Shown here one piece after another: positions 8,022 to 14,277 of a stretch of 14,768 bases of DNA. Location of the stretch: the NCBI GenBank assembly GCA_036570465.1, contig DATCYD010000295.1, positions 1-14,768 of the forward strand, written 5' to 3'. Source of the stretch: Anseongella sp036570465 (GTDB lineage Bacteria > Bacteroidota > Bacteroidia > Sphingobacteriales > Sphingobacteriaceae). The notes beneath the pieces were generated by a model. It searched no databases, was not told the DNA's origin, and saw only the letters and a list, made by a program, of their open reading frames with translations. A program made the translations under genes and the position numbers. Within the stretch, counting starts at the first letter, position 1. The number at the start of each line of letters is the position of its first letter.

Positions 8022-8055
8022 AAAAAAGCCGCCCCCGAAAGAGGACGGCTTTTTT
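8022..8055. terminator. Bidirectional intrinsic terminator between the OmpA and PKD genes
   Basis: A perfect 10-bp stem, AAAAAAGCCG against CGGCTTTTTT, encloses a C/G-rich loop that can close with a GAAA tetraloop. Six T residues follow the stem on either strand. On the minus strand it lies 37 bases after the OmpA stop and 38 bases before the PKD start. It should therefore stop, or strongly reduce, transcription from the lipoprotein/OmpA genes into the PKD/CHAT pair, and implies a separate promoter for the latter within 7984-8021 or partial read-through. Confidence 0.85.
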
Positions 8056-8091
8056 CCGGAACTTTTACACGTGCGTTTAGCTCACGAAACA

Positions 8092-9882
8092 CTAATATTC
8101 CAGCACACTGATCTCTGTTCTCCGGTTGGCCTGATGTTCCTCATCGCTACATGAAACACCGTTGGCGCAAGCATTCAGCAGCTTTGTTTCTCCATACCCT
8201 TTTGCGCTAAGCCGGTTCCGGCCTATCCCCTTGCTCACCAGATAATTCACTGCAGCAGTGGCACGCTCCTGGGAGAGACGAAGGTTGTAATTATCGCTGC
8301 CCCTGCTGTCGGTATGGGAAGAAAGCTCGATTTGAAGTGTAGGGTTCTGTCTCAGGACATTTGCAACGTTATCAAGGATCCTTGCCGCATCCGGACGGAT
8401 TTCGGAACGATCGAAATCGTAATGGATATTCTTCAGTACGAAAGTTGCTCCCTTGACAATATCACTGGTTCCCAGTTCCAGGGTTACATACAAGGTCTGG
8501 CTTCTGTTCAGCCCTTTTGTACTTACCTCTTCCGTTTGAGAGAATTTACCAGCCTGATTGGCAACAACATGGTACCCGGAATTCTGATCTAACTGATAAA
8601 TAAATTTCCCTTCCGGATCGGATTGCTGACGCACGTTGGCGGCGGTTCCGGTATTGGTCAGGATCGTTCCGATTCCTGCCAGTTTTTCCCGGCTGACAGC
8701 ATCTACCGTCACACCAACCAGTGTGAAGCGTGGGTCGTTGTGAAGAATTTCCTTGTAAATTACCGGAGCCGGGGTTTCAAATTCAGCTGCTCCAATGACA
8801 ACCCCGGTTGCCTCAATCCCGTTCTTAATCCCTGTAACCTCGTACCGGCCCGCAGCGGCCTTTTCGATCCGTTCTGCTTCGCCATTCACATTCGTAATGG
8901 AGGTATAGACTGTTTCGCCCTGACGGATATCTACCTTTACTCCGCTGAGCGGCAAACCGGTTTGTTCGTCCTTCACAACGATCAGGATGTCCTTCCTGAA
9001 ACCGGAGGGAGCCGGCTTCACATAGGGGTCACGTGTTACCGGGCGGGACTTCCGGGCCTTCTTCCGGCTGGATTTCTTCCCGCCAAATGTGTACCGGATC
9101 CCGGCAGACAGGTTCAAGGCTTGGACAAAAGTATTGTAATGCTGGGGTTCGGGGCTAAAATATTCAGCCAGATTCTCCGCACTATCATCCGCACCCAGCT
9201 TTATCTCCATGTCCGGATCCGGTTCCTTGAAGTTGCCATGATGAACAACCTGGAAACGACTCGGATCTTTTCCGAATGTTTTCCCAAAAGTGCGCAGGTA
9301 ATCTGCCTGCAGGCTGATGCTGAACCGCTCCGTGAGTGGGTAGGAAATTCGGGCGCCTCCCAATCCCATCCAGGCCAGTGCACGGTTTTCGGGGTTATTG
9401 GTGTAATGATTGTCCAGAACATTAACCATTCCGCCTCCCCCACCTTGCACCCATACAGAGCGGGTAAAGGATGGGAATTGCTGCAGAAGGATGCCACCTC
9501 GCAGGAACAGTTCCAGATCTACCGGTCCTGCCTTAAACGCTGCCGTGGGACCCAGAGCCGCCCCCATATGTGTAAACCGGGGCTCATTATGATAATCCGT
9601 GGACATATACCCATTCGTAAAAAAGAGTGTATCAAAGGGGCGCATGGAGTGGCGGAGAAACCTTAGATCAACGCCTATGCCCCAGCGAACAGAAGCGTCA
9701 TTCAGGTATCTGTCCACAGACAGCGCTGCAAAAGGACCGTCATTGGCCCGTCCGATGTAGTTTTTATAAGTGCCCAGGGGCATGCTAATGCCTCCCGATG
9801 CGTTGATCTGCCAGGTACCGTTCTGCGCCAATACAGCGCTTGCCATCATGGCCATCAAAAGAGTAAAGATTAACTTTTTCAT
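8092..9882 (-). CDS. OmpA-family outer-membrane protein with two carboxypeptidase-regulatory-like domains
   Basis: A 596-residue protein from the ATG at 9882. The open frame begins 12 codons earlier, but only the later ATG gives a clean signal peptide (MKKLIFTLLMAMMASAVLAQ, cleavage near 19/20). Residues about 22-266 form an outer-membrane barrel ending in LNLSAGIRYTFG. A strongly basic linker (about 268-284) follows. Two beta-sandwich domains of the carboxypeptidase-regulatory or CNA-B type lie at about 298-372 (TGLPLSGVKVDIRQG) and 386-470 (REKLAGIGTILTNTG). The C-terminal OmpA domain (about 483-594) has NIHYDFDRSEIRPDA, HTDSRGSDNYNLRLSQERA and NRRTEI. These mark the peptidoglycan diaminopimelate-binding fold, with Arg540 as the expected ligand arginine. 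The protein should tie the outer membrane to the cell wall. It lies 99 bases downstream of the lipoprotein gene on the same strand and ends just before a strong terminator. Confidence 0.9.
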   Translation of the reverse strand: MKKLIFTLLMAMMASAVLAQNGTWQINASGGISMPLGTYKNYIGRANDGPFAALSVDRYLNDASVRWGIGVDLRFLRHSMRPFDTLFFTNGYMSTDYHNEPRFTHMGAALGPTAAFKAGPVDLELFLRGGILLQQFPSFTRSVWVQGGGGGMVNVLDNHYTNNPENRALAWMGLGGARISYPLTERFSISLQADYLRTFGKTFGKDPSRFQVVHHGNFKEPDPDMEIKLGADDSAENLAEYFSPEPQHYNTFVQALNLSAGIRYTFGGKKSSRKKARKSRPVTRDPYVKPAPSGFRKDILIVVKDEQTGLPLSGVKVDIRQGETVYTSITNVNGEAERIEKAAAGRYEVTGIKNGIEATGVVIGAAEFETPAPVIYKEILHNDPRFTLVGVTVDAVSREKLAGIGTILTNTGTAANVRQQSDPEGKFIYQLDQNSGYHVVANQAGKFSQTEEVSTKGLNRSQTLYVTLELGTSDIVKGATFVLKNIHYDFDRSEIRPDAARILDNVANVLRQNPTLQIELSSHTDSRGSDNYNLRLSQERATAAVNYLVSKGIGRNRLSAKGYGETKLLNACANGVSCSDEEHQANRRTEISVLEY

Positions 9883-9931
9883 GTCGTTGTTTTTGATGAT
9901 CGGATTTGCTTTTGTCATTTTCCGCGGCAGG

Positions 9932-9967
9932 GGGTCGTACCAATCGCACGACCCTTCCCGCCGGGAA
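9932..9967. promoter_or_regulatory. Stem-loop and adjoining palindrome between lipoprotein and OmpA genes
   Basis: A 7-bp perfect stem GGGTCGT (9932-9938) pairs with ACGACCC (9948-9954), extendable by two G-T pairs. It is immediately followed by the palindrome TTCCCG-C-CGGGAA (9955-9967). On the transcribed minus strand no T-run follows, so it is not a standard terminator. It could be an RNA processing or stability element, an attenuator, or an operator ahead of the OmpA gene. Confidence 0.4.
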
Positions 9968-9981
9968 ACTCCAGCATTGTA

Positions 9982-10935
9982 TTATTGATTCAGGCTTTGC
10001 ATGAACGATTCAGCTTCCTGATCGGTCACCTGTTCTGCGAGAATTGTATAGGTCTGATCATCTTCTGTTGTTATGTCAAGGCTGCCCAGGTAAAGGACAC
10101 CGTCCTCATCGGAGCCAACCAAAACCAGTGTAATCTCTTTTCCGACCGGAAGCATGCCATCATAATGAGTACCAATGGTGGTACTTCCAGGCATACCAAT
10201 CACTGTTTTTGTATCCCTGAAGACCAACCAGGCATTCATATCCAGCTGGCTGCCTGTACCGTTGGAGGTGGCTTGTATGGTAATATTGGTCCTGGGACCA
10301 GGATAATTGGCAAACTTATCCAGGTTGATCCAGTTAAATTCCGGCAACGGAAAAGAATACCAGCCTTTGGAGTTATCTACCACGCGATCGTTAGACTGGA
10401 TCCAGGTCAGTTCATTAGGATCCAGATTAGAGGGTCCGCCAGTGAACAGAAGCATATCCGGGGCATTGTCAGGAGCAACCGGAAAATCTATTAACACAGG
10501 ATCCGTAGTCCAGGGACCGTTAAGCGGATTTAATGTAAGTTCTTCTCCGTCCTTTTCAGCCATTAGATAAAATTCTCCGCCTGATTCAAGAAGATCGCTA
10601 TGAGATTCGGTCGATAAACCAGCAAGCATGATATCGGTCTTGCTATAAAGTTCGATCAGCCGCACGGTAACCTCTCCGCTTACCGGAAGGCCATCGGCAT
10701 CCAGGAACGCCCCGGCCGGAAATTTAACTTTCATTCCTTGTTCGCCGGTGATCTCAAAACCCGCATCGGCATCGCCTGTAAAAAGTTGTTCCGCCGGTTT
10801 GTATTTGTCCATAAAGGAAGCCGCCCTGGCGGGAATTATTTCCATATCCGGAAATTCATTGTAGCCTTCCTTGCAAGCTGCCAGTGACAACGCTATGACG
10901 CCAAATGCTGCCCAGTTGATAATTTGCTTTTTCAT
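9982..10935 (-). CDS. Exported lipoprotein with 'FPAGAF' beta-sandwich domain
   Basis: A 317-residue protein with a lipoprotein signal (MKKQIINWAAFGVIALSLAAC); Cys21 is the lipidated residue in a LAAC lipobox. The segment at about 65-130 carries GMKVKFPAGAFLDADGLPVSGEVTVRL and SGGEFYLMAEKDG in separate strands, a pattern seen in Bacteroidota lipoproteins that resembles ZU5-type beta-sandwich domains. The assignment is by eye. The remainder is acidic and beta-rich, without catalytic motifs that I recognise. Residues after Cys21 (KEG) only weakly recall the Lys/Asp/Glu-rich surface-export signal of Bacteroidota lipoproteins, so surface exposure is uncertain. The ATG is preceded by a run of at least nine A residues, a typical leader for this phylum. 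It is the first gene of the minus-strand block and diverges from the sigma factor gene. Confidence 0.7.
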   Translation of the reverse strand: MKKQIINWAAFGVIALSLAACKEGYNEFPDMEIIPARAASFMDKYKPAEQLFTGDADAGFEITGEQGMKVKFPAGAFLDADGLPVSGEVTVRLIELYSKTDIMLAGLSTESHSDLLESGGEFYLMAEKDGEELTLNPLNGPWTTDPVLIDFPVAPDNAPDMLLFTGGPSNLDPNELTWIQSNDRVVDNSKGWYSFPLPEFNWINLDKFANYPGPRTNITIQATSNGTGSQLDMNAWLVFRDTKTVIGMPGSTTIGTHYDGMLPVGKEITLVLVGSDEDGVLYLGSLDITTEDDQTYTILAEQVTDQEAESFMQSLNQ

Positions 10936-11077
10936 TTTTTTTTGAGTTTAGTTGAACCATTTTCAACAACAGATCAACAGACTTCGGAATTTGTTACCCC
11001 CTCATTTTTAAAACTTATTGTTGCGATGGTGTTTTCTAAGTAGATTCGTAGCTAAAATCATCCGTATAAGTATTACT
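10936..11077. promoter_or_regulatory. Divergent control region between lipoprotein and sigma-factor genes
   Basis: These 142 bases separate two divergent genes and must hold the promoters of both the minus-strand envelope block and the plus-strand sigma/anti-sigma genes. It contains an inverted repeat GTTGAA (10951-10956), CCATT, TTCAAC (10962-10967), followed by a further ATCAAC at 10973-10978, and an A-tract (minus strand) next to the lipoprotein start. No clear TAnnTTTG box with a properly spaced upstream TTG was found on either strand, so promoters dependent on the local ECF-like sigma factor are possible. Confidence 0.5.
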
Positions 11078-11668
11078 ATGCCCGAAAGTGTCATCAATAA
11101 CGATCAGCGGTATATCGACGGGTTGCTAAAGAACGACGATAAGATCATCGCTGCAATCTATCGCAATTTTGCAGGTAAGATCAACCATTGGATTTGCGCC
11201 AACAGTGGAACATCCGATGACGCTGCGGATATCTTTCAGGAATCAATCATATCCATTTACCGGCAGGCAAAGGATAAAAAGCTGATGCTTACCTGTCCCT
11301 TCGAACCTTTCTTCTTAATGGTATGTAAGAGAAAATGGTGGAACGAATTAAAAAAAAGGAGTCGGCAAGGGGTAACAATTAGTCTTGAAAGTGTATCTGA
11401 AACCGGTCAGGAGCCTGAAGCGCTGGCCAGTGAGCTGATGATGATGGAAGAAAAAGATTTATTGATACAGCAATTCTTCCGGCAACTTGGCGAACGCTGC
11501 CGGGAGATTATCTCCCAGACGCTGAGCGGAGAACACCAGGAAAAGGTAGCAGCAAAACTGGGCGTTTCTTATGCGTACCTGCGGAAGAAAAAATCAGAAT
11601 GCATGGGAAAGCTGACGATGATGATCAGGCAGTCTCCCGAATTCAAAAACATGAAAGGTCCTCATTAA
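11078..11668 (+). CDS. ECF-like sigma-70 family RNA polymerase sigma factor
   Basis: A 196-residue protein from the ATG at 11078. The frame opens earlier at a TTG, but the upstream residues are not sigma-like. Region 2 spans about 11-97, with IDGLLKNDDKIIAAIY, the polymerase-binding DDAADIFQESIISIYR, and the promoter-melting FFLMVCKRKWWNELKKRSR. An acidic linker (103-125) leads to region 4 at about 128-184, with CREIISQTLSGE and the helix-turn-helix VAAKLGVSYAYLRKKKSECMGKL that should read the -35 element. There is no region 3, as expected for the ECF group. The gene 9 bases downstream encodes a membrane protein with an anti-sigma-like N-terminus, the usual partner arrangement. Likely targets include its own promoter and the divergent envelope genes, but this is inference. 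Confidence 0.87.
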   Translation: MPESVINNDQRYIDGLLKNDDKIIAAIYRNFAGKINHWICANSGTSDDAADIFQESIISIYRQAKDKKLMLTCPFEPFFLMVCKRKWWNELKKRSRQGVTISLESVSETGQEPEALASELMMMEEKDLLIQQFFRQLGERCREIISQTLSGEHQEKVAAKLGVSYAYLRKKKSECMGKLTMMIRQSPEFKNMKGPH

Positions 11669-11677
11669 TTTCCGGAT

Positions 11678-12403
11678 ATGACAAGGCACGAAGACATTGA
11701 ACGTTATCTGTCGGAAGAAATGTCCGGCGATGAACGATTGGCTTTCGAAAATGAACTAAAGTCAAACCCAGCGTTGCGAGAAGAAACAGCATTATATGCA
11801 TCAACCGCTGAGAGCCTGCATCGATTGTTACTGGCAGACGATAACGAGCAGCAACTGCGCAAAAAACTACACCCATACCGCGCAGAATACTTTTCAGCCC
11901 ATAAAAAGGATCCAAAGATCCGGGCCCTCCCTTTGATTCGTTGGGCGGCAGCAGCCGCAATTTTTACCGCCATCTGGATTTGGTCCCCCTGGAATACGAA
12001 CCCAATCCGGGAATATGGAACCATTACCATGCCGCCCCTCACTGAACGCAGTGCTGATTCGGTTAATGGCGTTGCCGAAGCTGCAGGCCTGTTCAACGAA
12101 AAGGAATACGAACAGGCCCTTCCCCTGTTAAACAAGGAACTGAGCAGCCAACCGAATGATATGTTCCTTCTCTTTTTCCGCGGGGTTACTCTCATTCATA
12201 CCGGCCAGGCAACCCAGGCCCGTACCGACCTGGAACAAGTTTATGAAAGCAAATCGGTATATCGCTATGAAGCAGCCTATTTCATGGGACTGAGTTACCT
12301 GGAAGAGAAAGACAAAGAGAATTGCCGGATCTGGATGGAAAAAATCCCGGCGGAAACCCAGGCTGGCAAAAAAGCGCAACCAATACTCAAAAAGCTAAAA
12401 TAA
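11678..12403 (+). CDS. Probable transmembrane anti-sigma factor with periplasmic TPR domain
   Basis: A 241-residue protein. The N-terminus IERYLSEEMSGDERLAFENEL (about 7-27, shown here in part) has the look of the anti-sigma domain of RskA/FecR-type regulators: a short helix, an acidic turn, and a second helix ending in NPALREE. No zinc-binding His/Cys cluster is present. One membrane helix lies at about 86-104 (RWAAAAAIFTAIWIW). The C-terminal part (about 131-225) contains two to three TPR-like helical pairs: AAGLFNEKEYEQALPLLNKEL, FRGVTLIHTGQATQARTDL and AYFMGLSYLEEKDKENC. By the arrangement, the N-terminus would hold the sigma factor in the cytoplasm and the TPRs would sense a protein or state in the periplasm. 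Alternatively it may be only a membrane TPR protein. The anti-sigma role rests on the N-terminal pattern and on following the sigma gene by 9 bases. Confidence 0.75.
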   Translation: MTRHEDIERYLSEEMSGDERLAFENELKSNPALREETALYASTAESLHRLLLADDNEQQLRKKLHPYRAEYFSAHKKDPKIRALPLIRWAAAAAIFTAIWIWSPWNTNPIREYGTITMPPLTERSADSVNGVAEAAGLFNEKEYEQALPLLNKELSSQPNDMFLLFFRGVTLIHTGQATQARTDLEQVYESKSVYRYEAAYFMGLSYLEEKDKENCRIWMEKIPAETQAGKKAQPILKKLK

Positions 12404-12408
12404 GGGTT

Positions 12409-13695
12409 TTGAACTACCGGCAAACGATTGACTATCTATACGGTCGCCTTCCTGTTTTTCACAGGATTGGCGCTGTCGCCTACCGTCCCGATCTGGGAAA
12501 TATCGTTACCATTTGCTCTGCGCTGGGCCAGCCCCACCATCAGTTCCGTTCGCTGCATATCGGAGGCACAAACGGAAAGGGATCGGTTTCACATATGCTG
12601 GCTGCGGTCCTTCAAAAAACTGGTTATAAAACAGGTCTCTACACATCACCCCATCTTCTTGATTTCCGGGAACGCATCCGGATCAATGGAGAAATGATTC
12701 CTGAAAGGCGGGTAGTTGCCTTTGTAAACGCACAAAAAAAATTGATCGAAGCCCTTGAACCATCGTTTTTTGAAGTGACAGTGGCCATGGCTTTTGATTA
12801 TTTTGCCTGTGAAAAAGTAGATTTCGCCGTAATTGAAGTAGGCATGGGCGGACGGCTCGATTCCACCAATATCATCACTCCAGAGTTATCGGTGATCACC
12901 AACATTGGTCTCGATCACGTCCACATTCTTGGAGGCACCCTTCCGGCCATTGCACAGGAAAAAGCGGGAATTATTAAACAAAACACTCCTGTGATCATTG
13001 GCGAGTACCAGGAAGTTACTGCCCCGGTGTTCCGCGAACAAGCGCGGAAAATGGAGGCCCCTCTTCGTTTTGCCTCCCGGGATTGGGAGTTAGGCCGGCA
13101 GGCTGCGAACGATGTTCTCATGGAATTCACAGCCATATCGGAACATTACGGAAAGCAGCTGGAACTACAACTTGATCTGACCGGCGGCTATCAAAAGAAA
13201 AATATAAAAACAGTGCTTTCAGCTGTGTCTGAACTGCAACAACAAGGAATTCCTATCGGGGAAAAGCAACTCACAGAAGCCCTGCGACAGGTTAAAGCAC
13301 TTACGGGATTTGCCGGCCGCTGGCAAACCCTGAATCAGCATCCGCTAACCATCTGTGATATCGGGCACAATGAAGACGGCATCCGGGAAGTACTCCGGCA
13401 AATTGCCGCTACGCCTCATAAGAAGCTGCATATGGTCTTTGGAATGGTCAACGATAAGGAGGTAAACGCAATACTAGCCATGCTACCCCAAAATGCCTGC
13501 TATTACTTCTGCAAAGCGGACGTGCCCCGCGCGATGGACGAAAACCTGTTATGGGAAATGGGACAATCGCTGGGCTTGCCAGGAAAGCCCTACCCCTCTG
13601 TCCGCAACGCCATAGAAGCCGCCCGTAAACTGGCAGACCCGGACGATCTCATCTTCATTGGAGGCAGCACCTTTATCGTTGCCGAAGCAATATAG
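12409..13695 (+). CDS. folC: Bifunctional folylpolyglutamate synthase / dihydrofolate synthase
   Basis: A 428-residue Mur-ligase-type enzyme that adds glutamate to folates, and probably also forms dihydrofolate from dihydropteroate. The start is taken as the TTG at 12409, because homologues begin close to (M)NYxxTxDYLY; there is no ATG nearby. The only in-frame ATG, at 12322, lies inside the previous gene and would add a non-conserved segment. The ATP loop GGTNGKGSV is at about 52-60, with TSPHLLDFRERI at 79-90, then EVGMGGRLDSTN, NIGLDHVHILG and AQEKAGIIK for the central domain. FAGRWQ and CDIGHNEDGI belong to the C-terminal domain. Length is normal for the family. It starts 5 bases after the stop of the anti-sigma-like gene, so it is probably read from the same message. 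Confidence 0.95.
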   Translation: MNYRQTIDYLYGRLPVFHRIGAVAYRPDLGNIVTICSALGQPHHQFRSLHIGGTNGKGSVSHMLAAVLQKTGYKTGLYTSPHLLDFRERIRINGEMIPERRVVAFVNAQKKLIEALEPSFFEVTVAMAFDYFACEKVDFAVIEVGMGGRLDSTNIITPELSVITNIGLDHVHILGGTLPAIAQEKAGIIKQNTPVIIGEYQEVTAPVFREQARKMEAPLRFASRDWELGRQAANDVLMEFTAISEHYGKQLELQLDLTGGYQKKNIKTVLSAVSELQQQGIPIGEKQLTEALRQVKALTGFAGRWQTLNQHPLTICDIGHNEDGIREVLRQIAATPHKKLHMVFGMVNDKEVNAILAMLPQNACYYFCKADVPRAMDENLLWEMGQSLGLPGKPYPSVRNAIEAARKLADPDDLIFIGGSTFIVAEAI

Positions 13696-13715
13696 TATCA
13701 GGAAACATGTCATAA

Positions 13716-13749
13716 AACCCCCGGAAGGGTTACATAGCTTCCGGGGGTT
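13716..13749. terminator. Stem-loop terminator between folC and the small lipoprotein gene
   Basis: A perfect 12-bp stem AACCCCCGGAAG against CTTCCGGGGGTT with a 10-base loop, 20 bases after the folC stop and 15 bases after the lipoprotein stop on the other strand. On the minus strand four T residues follow the G-run, which fits an intrinsic terminator. On the plus strand the T-tract is very short (TTG), so folC termination may depend on the stem alone. Confidence 0.8.
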
Positions 13750-13764
13750 GACTGTCACTATTTA

Positions 13765-13986
13765 TTAAAAGCCACTGTTGTCCAGGGTATCCGTCAGCGT
13801 AGTATCAACTGCGGAAGTGGTGTCATCAGAAGGCATTGGCTCTTCGTACATGTTATCCTCCATGCCTGGATCTGCTTCCTGGCTTTCATTGTTCTGAGGA
13901 GAATTACAAGCAACGGCGGCGGCAAACATGCCAGCCATGCCAAGTAACATCGCGCTTTTTTTAACACTCATTTTTGATAATTTCAT
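13765..13986 (-). CDS. Small acidic lipoprotein of unknown function
   Basis: A 73-residue protein from the ATG at 13986; the frame opens 8 codons earlier, but this ATG gives the standard signal peptide. The signal runs to a lipobox AAVAC with Cys27 as the lipidated residue. The mature part of 46 residues is acidic and low-complexity, rich in Asp, Glu, Ser and Thr (for example SDDTTSAVDTTLTDTLDN), with methionines and no other cysteine. Small Thr/Asp-rich lipoproteins of this kind are frequent in Chitinophagaceae and have no known function. A terminator lies at its 3' end. I do not recognise a family. Confidence 0.65.
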   Translation of the reverse strand: MKLSKMSVKKSAMLLGMAGMFAAAVACNSPQNNESQEADPGMEDNMYEEPMPSDDTTSAVDTTLTDTLDNSGF

Positions 13987-14277
13987 GATCCCAATTTTAG
14001 GGTTGAACAATCAATTGAACAACCGGTCCAATATTCGTTTTATAATTCAATCTGTAGCAATTTATATACCAAGGGCTCCTAAAGACAGCTATTCTTCCGT
14101 ACCAGGCAGGAAGGTCAATGCAGATTTGTGGCGAAACAACCACAGCAACAGGTGTTTTTTACCCGAATTCCTGCAACTACTATTGGTTTTTGGTGCTAAT
14201 TTTATTTGAATATTCAGCGTCTGAGACGTATTTTAGCGGCTTTATTTTATAAAAAAGCATTAAACGAAATACTGTAT
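13987..14277. other. Gene-free stretch upstream of hppA
   Basis: About 290 bases between the divergent lipoprotein and pyrophosphatase genes. Open frames here are short and show no coding character. It must contain the hppA promoter. A loose TTTATTTG (near 14201-14208) resembles the Bacteroidota -7 box TAnnTTTG in seven of eight positions, but no properly spaced upstream element was found. A short CGTC-TGA-GACG inverted repeat lies at 14218-14228. No convincing RNA gene or riboswitch is visible. Confidence 0.35.

Noticed and set aside
8623..9666. A 347-codon open frame on the plus strand
   Set aside because: It lies wholly opposite the well-supported OmpA gene, shows no family motif, and its composition is that expected of an antisense shadow.
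9985..10494. A 169-codon open frame on the plus strand opposite the lipoprotein gene
   Set aside because: It is antisense to a protein with a clear signal peptide and lipobox, and has no recognisable domain.
14218..14228. CGTC-TGA-GACG as a terminator or riboswitch element before hppA
   Set aside because: The stem is only four pairs with a three-base loop, and no larger conserved structure surrounds it.
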